From positions 89,214-153,213 of the forward strand of contig NZ_NJAI01000002.1 in the NCBI RefSeq assembly GCF_002632725.1: a DNA stretch of 64,000 nucleotides, given 5' to 3'. The stretch is from Xenorhabdus hominickii. GTDB lineage: Bacteria; Pseudomonadota; Gammaproteobacteria; Enterobacterales; Enterobacteriaceae. The notes under the pieces were generated by a model. That model had not been told where the DNA came from. It made no database searches and saw only the letters and a list, made by a program, of their open reading frames with translations. Shown piece after piece: positions 18,876 through 28,336 of this stretch (positions within the stretch are counted from its first letter, which is position 1; each line of letters begins with the position of its first letter). Both the position numbers and the translations under genes were made by a program.

Positions 18876-20369
18876 TTAAAATAGAGATTCAAAATTGCCA
18901 AGTTCAACCTGTATTGATTTGGTTTGTGTGTAATTTTGCAGTGTAACCAGCCCGTTTTCACGACCGACACCAGAATGTTTGTAACCACCGACAGGCATGA
19001 CGGATGGAGATTCTCCCCATGTGTTGATCCAGCAGATCCCCGCTTCCAGTTGGTGGATCACTCGATGGGCGCGGGAAAGATCTTTTGTTACCAATCCTGC
19101 ACCTAAACCGTAATCCGTATTATTGGCTCGGGCGATGACTTCATCTTCTGTTTCATAGGTCAGGATAGACATCACAGGGCCAAAGATTTCTTCCCGTGCA
19201 ATCAGCATATCATCGGTACAATCACTGAATACCGTCGGTGCGACAAATGCGCCTTTTGCCAGTTCGCCTTCTCGCAGACGTTCACCACCACAAAGCAAAC
19301 GGGCATGGGTGTTTTTGCCGCTTTCGATATAGTGCAAAACAGACTCCATATGTGGGAAACTCACCAAAGGGCCAAAGTTAGTATTGGGATCGAAAGGTGA
19401 ACCAATGCGGATACGTTTAACACGTTCAAGGATTTTGGCTTCAAATTGTGCAAGCAGTGCCTTGGGAACAAAAACGCGGGTACCGTTAGTACAAACCTGA
19501 CCTGAGCTGAAAAAGTTTGCCATCATGGCAATATCGGCTGCTCGATCCAGATCAGCATCATCAAAGATGATCAGCGGGGATTTGCCACCCAATTCCATCG
19601 TCACTTCTTTTAGCGTTGATCCAGAAGCATTTGCCATGACTTTCTTACCTGTGACAACGCCACCGGTGAAAGACATTTTGGCAATTTTCGGATGGATTGC
19701 CAGATAATGCCCTACTGTATGACCTGCACCTGTCAGAACATTAAATACACCATCCGGTACGCCTGCTTCGGTATAGATTTCGGCTAATTTCAGTGCAGTG
19801 AGGGAAGTGACTTCACTGGGTTTGAAAATCATGGCATTACCGGCAGCCAGTGCTGGTGCTGATTTCCACAGCGCAATTTGGATGGGGTAATTCCATGCCC
19901 CGATCCCTGCTACGACGCCCAGTGGCTCACGGCGTGTATACACGAAAGAAGATTCACGTAGTGGAATTTGCTGGCCTTCAAGGGCTGGGATCAAACCTGC
20001 ATAATATTCCAGCACATCGGCCCCCGTGACAATATCAACCTGCTGGGTTTCAGAAAGGGGTTTGCCGGTATCCAGTGTTTCTAACTCGGCCAATTCATCA
20101 TTGCGTTCACGCAAAATATTCACTGCTTTGTGTAAGACCCGTGAACGTTCCACCGCAGTCATTGCCGCCCAGATTTTCTGCCCCTTGTGAGCACTTTCGA
20201 CTGCCAGATCAACATCTTGTTCTGTTGCGGATTGAAATTGGGCGATAACCTCACCATTGGCTGGATTGATTGCATCAAAAATGGCGTTATCGGAATCAGT
20301 GCTATCTGGATTGGTGCTATCAACATATGCACCGTGGATATAAAGTTTTTGTAGTCCAAAATGGGTCAT
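18876..20369 (-). CDS. betB: Betaine aldehyde dehydrogenase BetB
   Basis: BetB is a soluble NAD(P)+-dependent aldehyde dehydrogenase that converts betaine aldehyde to the osmoprotectant glycine betaine. It has 497 residues against 490 in E. coli. The extra residues form a Ser/Thr/Asp-rich insert near residue 20 ([10 protein letters not shown]) encoded by a short repeat. The catalytic motifs [10 protein letters not shown] (general base Glu) and [13 protein letters not shown] (nucleophilic Cys) are intact. AAGGAG precedes the ATG. It lies between betI (22 bases upstream) and betA, in the usual betIBA order. Confidence 0.97.
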   Translation of the reverse strand: MTHFGLQKLYIHGAYVDSTNPDSTDSDNAIFDAINPANGEVIAQFQSATEQDVDLAVESAHKGQKIWAAMTAVERSRVLHKAVNILRERNDELAELETLDTGKPLSETQQVDIVTGADVLEYYAGLIPALEGQQIPLRESSFVYTRREPLGVVAGIGAWNYPIQIALWKSAPALAAGNAMIFKPSEVTSLTALKLAEIYTEAGVPDGVFNVLTGAGHTVGHYLAIHPKIAKMSFTGGVVTGKKVMANASGSTLKEVTMELGGKSPLIIFDDADLDRAADIAMMANFFSSGQVCTNGTRVFVPKALLAQFEAKILERVKRIRIGSPFDPNTNFGPLVSFPHMESVLHYIESGKNTHARLLCGGERLREGELAKGAFVAPTVFSDCTDDMLIAREEIFGPVMSILTYETEDEVIARANNTDYGLGAGLVTKDLSRAHRVIHQLEAGICWINTWGESPSVMPVGGYKHSGVGRENGLVTLQNYTQTKSIQVELGNFESLF

Positions 20370-20391
20370 AGATTCTCCTTAAGAAACTATC

Positions 20392-20991
20392 CTATTGAGT
20401 ATATTCCAATGGTCTGAGTTTCTGTTCAATGTAATCGATGGTGATCTTGAACGCCCCATCTATGTCAAAAGGCTTGCTGGAGAGTGCACTTCTCAGCCAA
20501 ATGCCGTCAATTAATGCTGCAAGGCCTTGGGCAGCCAGTCTTGCTTCTGTTTTGGGCAAGACGCGTTTAAATTCGACACAGATATTGGAATACAGACGGC
20601 GTTCATTGACTTGTTGTAGCCGATACAGATTGGGTTGGTGAATACTGCTGGCCCAAAATGCCAACCACGTTTTCATTGCCGCACTGCTGATTTGGCTGGG
20701 ATCAAAATTTCCTTCAACAATGGCTTTCAATCTTTGAGCGGGGGGCGCGTTGTCAAGCAGACGTAATCGACGTGCTACTGCCATCCCCAGTTGATGCAAT
20801 AAATGACGCATGGTAGCTTCAAGTAGCCCATTTTTATCTTTGAAGTAGTGGCTGATAATTCCGTTGGAAACACCCGCTTTTCGGGCAATTTGCGCAATAG
20901 TTGCTTCCTGCATCCCAACTTCATTGACGACAGTTAACGTAGCATCAATGAGCTGCTGTTTTCTTATCGACTGTATTCCTATTTTTGGCAT
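20392..20991 (-). CDS. betI: Choline-responsive repressor BetI
   Basis: BetI is a TetR-family repressor of the bet genes, relieved by choline. It has 199 residues. The N-terminal helix-turn-helix ([18 protein letters not shown], about residues 30-47) is strongly conserved with E. coli BetI, and the [15 protein letters not shown] segment of the ligand domain is also kept. It is the first gene of betIBA and is divergent from betT. A perfect palindromic operator lies between them at 21041-21060. Confidence 0.96.
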   Translation of the reverse strand: MPKIGIQSIRKQQLIDATLTVVNEVGMQEATIAQIARKAGVSNGIISHYFKDKNGLLEATMRHLLHQLGMAVARRLRLLDNAPPAQRLKAIVEGNFDPSQISSAAMKTWLAFWASSIHQPNLYRLQQVNERRLYSNICVEFKRVLPKTEARLAAQGLAALIDGIWLRSALSSKPFDIDGAFKITIDYIEQKLRPLEYTQ

Positions 20992-21040
20992 GATTTTATG
21001 CTCAGAAAATTACATCATTCGGTGGTTATTAAACTTTTTT

Positions 21041-21060
21041 TTGATTGAATGTTCAATCAA
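21041..21060. promoter_or_regulatory. BetI operator between betI and betT
   Basis: TTGATTGAA and TTCAATCAA form a perfect palindrome around TG. It resembles the known E. coli BetI operator (TTGATTGGACGTTCAAT) and lies in the divergent betI-betT promoter region, 50 bases from the betI start and 141 from betT. It would control both transcripts. Confidence 0.8.
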
Positions 21061-21201
21061 AATTAAATATATTTTATTACAATATTTTCACAATTCGCAA
21101 TCGGAATTATTTAATAAAATTTAAATTTCACTTTTAATTCAAATAATTAAATATATTTTTCTTTTTGTTTCCTCTTTTCATTAATTTCAGGAACTGCCTA
21201 T

Positions 21202-23244
21202 ATGAATACACCAGACAGTCCAAAAAACACTCAAAAGGATACGTTAAACACAGTTGTTTTTTTCACCTCTGCTGGGATGATTATTGTGTTTTCGTTATTC
21301 ACTATTTTTTTCACTGATGCAACAAGTAATTGGATAAAAAACACTCTAAACTGGGTGTCTAAAACTTTTGGCTGGTACTATTTACTTGCCGCTACACTTT
21401 ACATTGTATTTGTCATTTTTGTTGCCGCGTCCCGGTTTGGTTCCATTAAGTTAGGCCCGGAGCAATCCAAGCCGGAATTTAGCCTGCTTAGTTGGGCTGC
21501 AATGTTGTTCGCGGCTGGAATCGGTATTGATTTGATGTTTTTCTCGGTAGTTGAACCTGTGACGCAATATATGCGGCCACCTATAGGTCAAGGAGAAACA
21601 ATTGAAGCAGCTCGTCAGGCGATGGTGTGGACACTGTTCCACTATGGCCTGACGGGCTGGTCTATGTATGCCTTGATGGGGATTGCTCTGGGATATTTTA
21701 GTTATCGTTATAATTTACCTTTGACTATTCGTTCAGCCCTTTATCCTATTTTTGGTAACCGAATAAACGGCCCAATAGGCCACTCTGTGGATATTGCGGC
21801 TGTTATAGGAACGATTTTTGGGATTGCCACCACGCTGGGAATCGGAGTGGTACAGTTGAATTATGGACTAAAAGTGCTGTTTGGTTTGCCACAAGGATTG
21901 GGTGTTCAGGGGGGCTTGATATTGTTGTCAGTGGTGATAGCAATTATCTCTGTGACTTCTGGTGTGAACAAAGGTATCCGGTTTTTATCCGAATTGAATG
22001 TGTTGCTGGCCCTTGGTCTGGTTTTGTTTATTTTGTTTGTGGGAGATACGGAATTCCTGCTTAATGGATTAGTGCAGAATGTCGGGGATTATATCAGTCG
22101 TTTTATGGGGATGACGCTCAATAGTTTTGCATTTGAACGACCGACTGAATGGATGAATAATTGGACACTCTTTTTCTGGGCATGGTGGGTTGCTTGGTCG
22201 CCATTTGTTGGCTTGTTCTTAGCGCGTATTTCTCGTGGCAGGACTATTCGCCAGTTTGTTATGGGGACTTTGATTATTCCATTTGTTTTTACCCTGTTGT
22301 GGTTATCTATTTTTGGTAACAGTGTGTTGTATGAAATCCTTCACGGCAATCGTCAATTGGCTGAAACCGTGCTCCAACATCCAGAGCAAGGTTTTTATAG
22401 GTTATTGGCACTTTATCCTGCATTTAAGTTCAGTGCTTCTGTCGCCACGATTACAGGATTACTGTTTTATGTAACGTCGGCAGATTCTGGCTCGCTGGTT
22501 TTAGGAAATTTCACTTCCAACCTCAGTGATATCAATAATGACGCACCTAACTGGCTGCGTGTCTTTTGGTCTGTGGTGATAGGGGTATTAACATTAGGCA
22601 TATTAATGACCGATGGGATTTCTGCTTTGCAAAATACTACGGTTATCATGGGGCTACCTTTTAGCTTTGTAATGTTTTTTGTGATGGCGGGGCTGTATAA
22701 GTCTTTGAGGGTGGAAGATTTCCGCAAAGCCAGTTCGTTGCAAAATACTTCTCCCACCCTTGTCTATGACAACGGTTCGTTGAATTGGAAACAGCGCTTG
22801 AGTCGTATGATGCACTTCCCCGGCACGAAAAATACTCAACGGATGCTGGATATGGTATGCCGCCCCGCTATGCTGGAAGTCGCTAAGGAACTGGTAGTAC
22901 GTGGTGCGAAAGTCCAGTTTAACGTTTTGCCACCGAAAGAAGATCGACGCCTGAATCCACTTGAGCTGATTGTTGATTTAGGAGATGAACAAAATTTTAT
23001 CTATCAGATTTGGCCACAACGTTATTCCGTGCCCGGATTTACCTATCGTGCGAGATCGGGCAAGTCTCATTATTATCGACTGGAAACGTTTTTGATGGAG
23101 GGAACACAGGGGAATGATTTGATGGACTACACCAAAGAGCAAATCATCAGCGATATCCTTGACCACTATGAAAAACATCTCAACTTTATTCATTTGAACC
23201 GCGAAGCGCCGGGGCAGACATTGATTTTTCCAAGCGGAGGATAA
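21202..23244 (+). CDS. betT: High-affinity choline transporter BetT (BCCT family)
   Basis: BetT imports choline, driven by the proton gradient, feeding BetA and BetB. It has 680 residues (E. coli 677). Twelve membrane helices occupy residues 25-510. The BCCT signature around TLFFWAWWVAWSPFVGLFLA is intact. A long cytoplasmic C-terminal domain (about 515-680) is present, which in long BCCT carriers senses osmotic stress. Identity to E. coli BetT is visibly high throughout. It is divergent from betIBA with the BetI operator between them. AGGAAC is the ribosome site. Confidence 0.96.
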   Translation: MNTPDSPKNTQKDTLNTVVFFTSAGMIIVFSLFTIFFTDATSNWIKNTLNWVSKTFGWYYLLAATLYIVFVIFVAASRFGSIKLGPEQSKPEFSLLSWAAMLFAAGIGIDLMFFSVVEPVTQYMRPPIGQGETIEAARQAMVWTLFHYGLTGWSMYALMGIALGYFSYRYNLPLTIRSALYPIFGNRINGPIGHSVDIAAVIGTIFGIATTLGIGVVQLNYGLKVLFGLPQGLGVQGGLILLSVVIAIISVTSGVNKGIRFLSELNVLLALGLVLFILFVGDTEFLLNGLVQNVGDYISRFMGMTLNSFAFERPTEWMNNWTLFFWAWWVAWSPFVGLFLARISRGRTIRQFVMGTLIIPFVFTLLWLSIFGNSVLYEILHGNRQLAETVLQHPEQGFYRLLALYPAFKFSASVATITGLLFYVTSADSGSLVLGNFTSNLSDINNDAPNWLRVFWSVVIGVLTLGILMTDGISALQNTTVIMGLPFSFVMFFVMAGLYKSLRVEDFRKASSLQNTSPTLVYDNGSLNWKQRLSRMMHFPGTKNTQRMLDMVCRPAMLEVAKELVVRGAKVQFNVLPPKEDRRLNPLELIVDLGDEQNFIYQIWPQRYSVPGFTYRARSGKSHYYRLETFLMEGTQGNDLMDYTKEQIISDILDHYEKHLNFIHLNREAPGQTLIFPSGG

Positions 23245-23308
23245 AAGTAAAATATAATAACTAACCCATTTTATAATTAGGGTGTGTTGACGTTTTTTAG
23301 GGGATACT

Positions 23309-23343
23309 TTTCAAGTTGCAGATTGGTTAGCTGCAACTTGAAA
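23309..23343. repeat. 13-bp perfect hairpin between betT and the MFS gene
   Basis: TTTCAAGTTGCAG and CTGCAACTTGAAA pair perfectly around a nine-base loop. The arms resemble the outer ends of the ERIC copies in this window (CAACTTGAAAGATGAA), so it may be a folded remnant of ERIC ends. It lies between convergent genes and could act as a transcript-end stem, though it lacks a T-tract. Confidence 0.6.
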
Positions 23344-23389
23344 GATGAAAAGAATATCATTTAAAATTAAGTTATAATCTTATTAACCA

Positions 23390-24631
23390 TTATTTAGAAT
23401 AATAAGCATCCGGGTAAATTTTACCGTAATAACCATTCAGTTCAGATTCTGACATTTTTGATATTTCAACATATCTGGGCGAAAATAGAACAAAGAAAGA
23501 TATGAGTCCCATTAAGGCGGAAAATATCAATAATAAAACTCTTATGTCATAATTTTCTACAATATATGTTGTAGATAGCATACCTAGCGGTATTGATATG
23601 ATGCAGATAGCAAGAAATTTTGATTCCATTGTATTACGATGATTTTCTGGTGTTGCAAGGCATCTAATTGAAGTTGTGTTTATATTATAAATAACCAAAC
23701 CTATTCCACTAATTAGCATATAACTACATAATCCAATTAGTGAAGTTGCCGTGGATATACCCGTTATGCATACAGCAATTGTGAAGGCTGCAATAAAGGC
23801 ACTGTGAGCTTTGCAGAAAATTTTATTCATATGTTTAATGATAATAGTGCTGCCAATCATCATACCTACACCAAATGTTGCTTCGGCAATTCCTACTTGT
23901 AAGGCACTTAGCTTAAACTCATTGATAATAATCAACGGGGTGATATAGGTTACTAATGGAACTACAGTGAAGTTAAAAAAGGAAGAAACAATAACTAAGC
24001 TTGTTTCTGTAGGGTTTTTAGTAATGATCTTAATACTTCCTATATTACTTTTATGTTGTTGTAATGGTATTTCTTTTTGTTGATTTTTTATAAAGTAAAA
24101 ACCAATGATGGATGAAATAGACATTAAAGAAATAAAGATTAAAGCTCCGTCGATGTTTAAATAATGGATAACAATACCGGATATGGCAGGGCCAAGTATG
24201 ATATTAATTGAATTCACCATTCCTCTATATTTAAATGCTGACTCCAATTTATTTTTGTCACTTATTTCAGGAAGAATGCTTGTGCCAATTGGCTGAATAA
24301 GTATGGATGAAATAGAAGCAAATATATATATAATCCCTAATGGAATGTATAAGTTATTATCGATGAAGTTAGAGATAACAAAAAGTAAGGCGGAAGGAGT
24401 TATACAAAGTAATATTATATTTTTTTTATTGAATCTATCTCCAGCGTTACTCATGAAGACTAAAAATAAGACTTGTAAAGCCCACGATGAAAAAATAAAC
24501 CATCCAAGCTGAAAATCGAGATTAAGCACTTCAATCATCCACCATGAAAACAGCATGCCAAATGCTCTGGTAGATGAGGTGAATAAAATATCAGATACTT
24601 GATATAGGTAAAATGAAATATTATTTTTCAT
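23390..24631 (-). CDS. MFS exporter, EntS/macrolide-efflux-like
   Basis: A 413-residue protein with about twelve hydrophobic helices and the layout of the MFS_3 (enterobactin exporter EntS and macrolide efflux) group. The SNAGDRFNKKNIIL loop between helices 2 and 3 is the usual MFS motif A position (D-R-x-x-R/K). A clear AGGA ribosome site precedes the ATG. The gene is much richer in AT, with many ATA isoleucine codons, than the flanking bet genes and dinB, which suggests recent acquisition. The substrate is unknown. It stands alone, with no biosynthesis genes beside it. Confidence 0.8.
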   Translation of the reverse strand: MKNNISFYLYQVSDILFTSSTRAFGMLFSWWMIEVLNLDFQLGWFIFSSWALQVLFLVFMSNAGDRFNKKNIILLCITPSALLFVISNFIDNNLYIPLGIIYIFASISSILIQPIGTSILPEISDKNKLESAFKYRGMVNSINIILGPAISGIVIHYLNIDGALIFISLMSISSIIGFYFIKNQQKEIPLQQHKSNIGSIKIITKNPTETSLVIVSSFFNFTVVPLVTYITPLIIINEFKLSALQVGIAEATFGVGMMIGSTIIIKHMNKIFCKAHSAFIAAFTIAVCITGISTATSLIGLCSYMLISGIGLVIYNINTTSIRCLATPENHRNTMESKFLAICIISIPLGMLSTTYIVENYDIRVLLLIFSALMGLISFFVLFSPRYVEISKMSESELNGYYGKIYPDAYYSK

Positions 24632-25012
24632 TACTATCCTTATTTTTATTAATAACTTTTTTTATTAAAAAACTTGGCTAATGGTACATACGAAATATAT
24701 TTGTGTCACATATATATTCAAAGTAAATGATAAATGAATTAAGTTATTATGAATTAGATGAAATATTTAAAATAAAAATAATAACTTATAGGTATTTTGT
24801 ATCGATAGATTTAAGTGTCGTGCATACTGACAACTGCAGCTTATATGACGACGTGCTGATTGACGTCAGCAAATTAACTATTATTGGTGGGCGTACATAG
24901 AGCGATATCCATTCAAGGAAATCAACTCATTGAAATTCCGCTTAAAAGATTAGCTAGAGTTTCATAGTCTATTAATGTATATTTATACAGTATTTCGTCG
25001 TGGGGAGATTAG
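24632..25012. other. AT-rich spacer with a possible gene relic, upstream of dinB
   Basis: These 381 bases start very AT-rich next to the MFS gene. From about 24815 to 24900 the composition returns to normal and one plus-strand frame reads 27 codons (ending IIGGRT, then TAG) without a start. This could be the tail of a lost gene; I cannot name it. A LexA box and the dinB promoter lie at the right end. Confidence 0.4.
24975..24990. promoter_or_regulatory. LexA (SOS) box of dinB
   Basis: ATGTATATTTATACAG matches the consensus CTGTATATATATACAG at 14 of 16 positions, 22 bases upstream of the dinB start. dinB is a classical SOS gene, so LexA repression is expected. Confidence 0.8.
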
Positions 25013-26068
25013 ATGCGCAAGATTATTCATATTGATATGGACTGCTTTTTTGCCGCCATTGAAATGCGGGATAATCCATCACTCCGCGATGTTCCTATTG
25101 CGGTGGGAGGAAGTGTAGACCGACGAGGCGTAATTAGTACGGCAAATTATTCTGCACGTCGTTTTGGAGTACATAGCGCGATGTCTACTGCAATGGCATT
25201 AAAACTTTGTCCCCAATTAAAAGTGATCCCTGGTCGAATGGCTCTTTATAAAGAAGTGTCTCAACATATACGTCAGATTTTTTCTCGTTACACCGATCTT
25301 ATTGAACCTCTTTCGCTGGATGAGGCTTATTTGGATGTGACGAATTGTCATTATTGTCACGGCTCAGCCACACTGATTGCCCAAGAAATCCGTCAGGTGA
25401 TTTTTGATGAATTACAATTGACGGCTTCTGCAGGTATTGCTTCGGTTAGATTTTTGTCCAAGATTGCATCTGATATCAATAAACCTAATGGTCAATATGT
25501 TATCTCCCCTGAGTATGTCGAAACCTTTGTGAAGTCGCTGCCATTGCACAAAATTCCCGGAGTTGGGAAAGTCACTGCAAAACGTTTATCGGACATGGGG
25601 CTGGAAACCTGCTCTGATGTTCAACGTTACGATAAACTGGCGTTAATAAAAAATTTAGGCAAATTTGGCCTGTCGCTTTGGGAACGTTGCCACGGCATTG
25701 ATGAACGGCAAATTACGCCAGATCGTCTGCGTAAATCTGTTGGTGTGGAAAAAACCTTGGCGCAGGATATTCATGAATGGTGTGAGTGTGTTGAACTTAT
25801 TGAAAACCTTTATCCTGAACTGGAAAAGCGTTTAAAAAAGGTAAAACCTGATCTTCGTATTGCCCGCCAAGGTATCAAACTAAAATTTGATGATTTTCAA
25901 TTGACGACACAAGAACACGTACACCCGTTGTTAGATAAATCTGATCTGATTCAGGTTGCAAAACAGGCGTGGGAAACTCGTAGGGAAGGGCGAGGAGTGA
26001 GATTAGTTGGATTGCATGTCACCTTACAAAGCCCCCAATTGGAACGGCAATTATTGCTGGAATGGTAG
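25013..26068 (+). CDS. dinB: DNA polymerase IV (translesion, Y-family)
   Basis: DinB is an error-prone Y-family polymerase used for translesion synthesis during the SOS response. The protein has 351 residues, the same as E. coli. Catalytic carboxylates are visible in [13 protein letters not shown] (Asp8) and [11 protein letters not shown] (Asp-Glu near residues 103-104). The helix-hairpin-helix [12 protein letters not shown] is near residue 180, followed by the little-finger domain. The C-terminus ends ERQLLLEW, close to the beta-clamp binding tail of the family. GGGGAGA precedes the ATG, and the LexA box lies just upstream. Confidence 0.97.
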   Translation: MRKIIHIDMDCFFAAIEMRDNPSLRDVPIAVGGSVDRRGVISTANYSARRFGVHSAMSTAMALKLCPQLKVIPGRMALYKEVSQHIRQIFSRYTDLIEPLSLDEAYLDVTNCHYCHGSATLIAQEIRQVIFDELQLTASAGIASVRFLSKIASDINKPNGQYVISPEYVETFVKSLPLHKIPGVGKVTAKRLSDMGLETCSDVQRYDKLALIKNLGKFGLSLWERCHGIDERQITPDRLRKSVGVEKTLAQDIHEWCECVELIENLYPELEKRLKKVKPDLRIARQGIKLKFDDFQLTTQEHVHPLLDKSDLIQVAKQAWETRREGRGVRLVGLHVTLQSPQLERQLLLEW

Positions 26069-26103
26069 TGCTGATAATGCCAGATGATCGTACGGGAAGG
26101 GAA

Positions 26104-26127
26104 CCCCCTGCGAATTTGGGCAGGGGG
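26104..26127. terminator. Hairpin between convergent dinB and pepD
   Basis: CCCCCTGC pairs with GCAGGGGG around an eight-base loop. T-tracts are poor on both sides, so it is a modest terminator at best, but its place between two convergent stop codons fits. Confidence 0.5.
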
Positions 26128-26134
26128 AGAAGCA

Positions 26135-27595
26135 TTATTCTTTTTCCGGAATGGATTTCAGAATAGCCGTTAACAATTGCCAATATTGACCAACACTCTT
26201 AATGTGAACTTTTTCGTCAGGAGAATGAGCGCCACGAATGGTCGGGCCGATGGAAACCATGTCCATGTCAGGATAGGGTTTTTTGAACAATCCACATTCC
26301 AGACCTGCGTGGATTACCATAATGTTTGGTATTTTATCAAAGAGTTGCTGATAAGTTTCACGAACTAAATGCATGACTGGAGAGTCGGCATCAGGCTGCC
26401 AGCCCGGATAATTGCCACTTGCTACTGTTTCTGCACCAGACAGTTTTGCTAAAGAATTCAGTATATCCACAACATAAGCTTTACCACTTTCGATCAGTGA
26501 ACGGATCAGGCAAATAACTTCGACTTTATCCTCGTCCATTGTCACAACGCCTACGTTTAGCGAAGTTTCTACCACACCTTTAGCGACGTCACTCATACGG
26601 ATAACACCATTAGGCATGGTATTAAGCATGGACAAGAAACGAGTTTGGCTATCCGTTGTTAGCGTTTGTGATGATGTTTCGGTTTCATCCAATAAGAGAG
26701 TAAGGTTGGTTTCAACGACAGCGTATTCGGTTTTCAATGTTTCCAGATAGCTATCTTTCAACTGATGCAATTTCTCAAGTTTATCAGCAGGGATCGCTAT
26801 CACGGTGGAGCCTTCACGAGGAATGGCATTGCGTAGCGTTCCACCTTGAAGATGAATCAATTTTAGGTTCAGTTCATTTGCATATGCTGAGAGGAAACGA
26901 GCCAGTAATTTGTTGGCATTGCCCAGCCCCAAGTGGATATCACCGCCAGAATGCCCTCCCTTTAAGCCTTTAATTGTCAGTTGCAGGGTTTTGTAGCCAG
27001 CAGGAAGAGTTTCACGGGATAATGGCAGGGTTGTAGTAAAATCAATGCCGCCAGCACAGCCCATGTAAATTTCACCTTCTTCTTCTGAATCGGTATTGAT
27101 CAGAATATCAGCTTGCAACCAGCCAGATTTCAGGCCAAATGCGCCATCCATACCGGCTTCTTCAGTCATGGTCAGTAAAACTTCCAATGGGCCGTGTTTG
27201 ACAGATTCGTCGGCCAATACCGCCAAAGCGGAAGCCATGCCGATACCGTTATCAGAACCCAGAGTGGTACCATCAGCTGTGACCCAATCGCCATCGATAT
27301 AAGGACGGATAGGATCTTTTTTGAAATCGTGTTGGGTATCGTTATTTTTTTGTGGAACCATATCAAGGTGTGCTTGAAGTACGACAACTTTACGATTTTC
27401 CATACCTTTTGAAGCGAGTTTTCTGATCAGAATATTGCCGACTTCATCCCGCTCTACATAGAAATCTTTGCTTTTCGCCCACTCAATAATATGGGATGCA
27501 AGTGCTTCTTCATGATAAGAAGGATGAGGAATAGAACAAATTTGGGCGAAAATATCCCATAATGGTTGAGGGGATAATGTTGATAGTTCGGACAC
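26135..27595 (-). CDS. pepD: Aminoacyl-histidine dipeptidase (peptidase D)
   Basis: PepD is a cytosolic zinc dipeptidase of the M20 family that cleaves many unblocked dipeptides, including carnosine-type ones. It has 486 residues (E. coli 485). Zinc-site motifs are intact: LQAHLDMVPQ, GTTLGSDNGIGMA, TMTEEAGMDGA, NTDSEEEGE and the C-terminal GAHSPDE. The start codon is GTG at 27595, as in E. coli pepD, with AGGAGA seven bases upstream. It is divergent from gpt. Confidence 0.97.
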   Translation of the reverse strand: MSELSTLSPQPLWDIFAQICSIPHPSYHEEALASHIIEWAKSKDFYVERDEVGNILIRKLASKGMENRKVVVLQAHLDMVPQKNNDTQHDFKKDPIRPYIDGDWVTADGTTLGSDNGIGMASALAVLADESVKHGPLEVLLTMTEEAGMDGAFGLKSGWLQADILINTDSEEEGEIYMGCAGGIDFTTTLPLSRETLPAGYKTLQLTIKGLKGGHSGGDIHLGLGNANKLLARFLSAYANELNLKLIHLQGGTLRNAIPREGSTVIAIPADKLEKLHQLKDSYLETLKTEYAVVETNLTLLLDETETSSQTLTTDSQTRFLSMLNTMPNGVIRMSDVAKGVVETSLNVGVVTMDEDKVEVICLIRSLIESGKAYVVDILNSLAKLSGAETVASGNYPGWQPDADSPVMHLVRETYQQLFDKIPNIMVIHAGLECGLFKKPYPDMDMVSIGPTIRGAHSPDEKVHIKSVGQYWQLLTAILKSIPEKE

Positions 27596-27858
27596 GGCGA
27601 ATCTCCTGTAACTACATCTTGATAAGAAGAAAAAGGTAATGTTTGACGCATTGAGGAACGTTTGTCATGTTGCGTTGACTCAATGTCCATGCCATGCTTG
27701 AGAATACCATTTTATTGCCTACAATGTGCAGTCAGAATGAGGCGTTACCTTGTTTTTGCTGGTTTTTGTCTGTTCAAATCACTATAATCTCGCGCAACCT
27801 TTTTTCCGCAAAAAAACGCTTTTCTGAAATATTCTTTTTGTCTCCAGGATCAAATTTT

Positions 27859-28314
27859 ATGAGTGAAAAATATGTTGTAACGTGGGATATGTTGCAAATA
27901 CATGCCCGTCAATTGGCGCAACGTTTACTTCCAGTCGAACAGTGGAAAGGCATTATTGCTGTTAGCCGTGGTGGTCTTGTGCCTGGTGCATTGCTGGCTC
28001 GTGAGTTGGGAATTCGTCATGTAGATACGGTTTGTATTTCCAGCTATGATCATGATAATCGGCGCGAATTAAATGTATTGAAAAAAGCGGAAGGTGACGG
28101 TGAAGGTTTCATCGTTGTTGACGATCTCGTCGACACCGGAGGTACTGCGCAGGCAATCCGTGAAATGTACCCGAAAGCCCATTTTGTAACGATTTTTGCA
28201 AAACCAGCCGGTCGACCTCTTGTGGATGATTATATCGTTGATATTCCACAAAATACATGGATTGAACAGCCATGGGATATGGGCGTAATGTTTGTTCCAC
28301 CTATTTGTAATTAA
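27859..28314 (+). CDS. gpt: Xanthine-guanine phosphoribosyltransferase
   Basis: Gpt salvages guanine, xanthine and hypoxanthine by transfer of phosphoribosyl from PRPP. The frame is open from 27694, but the ATG at 27859 begins [19 protein letters not shown] exactly like E. coli Gpt and has AGGA upstream, giving 151 residues (E. coli 152). The PRPP-binding loop [11 protein letters not shown] lies near residues 86-96. frsA follows after 22 bases, the same neighbour as in E. coli. Confidence 0.96.
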   Translation: MSEKYVVTWDMLQIHARQLAQRLLPVEQWKGIIAVSRGGLVPGALLARELGIRHVDTVCISSYDHDNRRELNVLKKAEGDGEGFIVVDDLVDTGGTAQAIREMYPKAHFVTIFAKPAGRPLVDDYIVDIPQNTWIEQPWDMGVMFVPPICN

Positions 28315-28336
28315 TCCGTAAGATTTTTCTTTTGTC

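Noticed and set aside
27775..27830. PurR operator upstream of gpt
   Set aside because: There are CGCAA and ACGCTTTTCTG fragments but no full ACGCAAACGTTTTCNT dyad.
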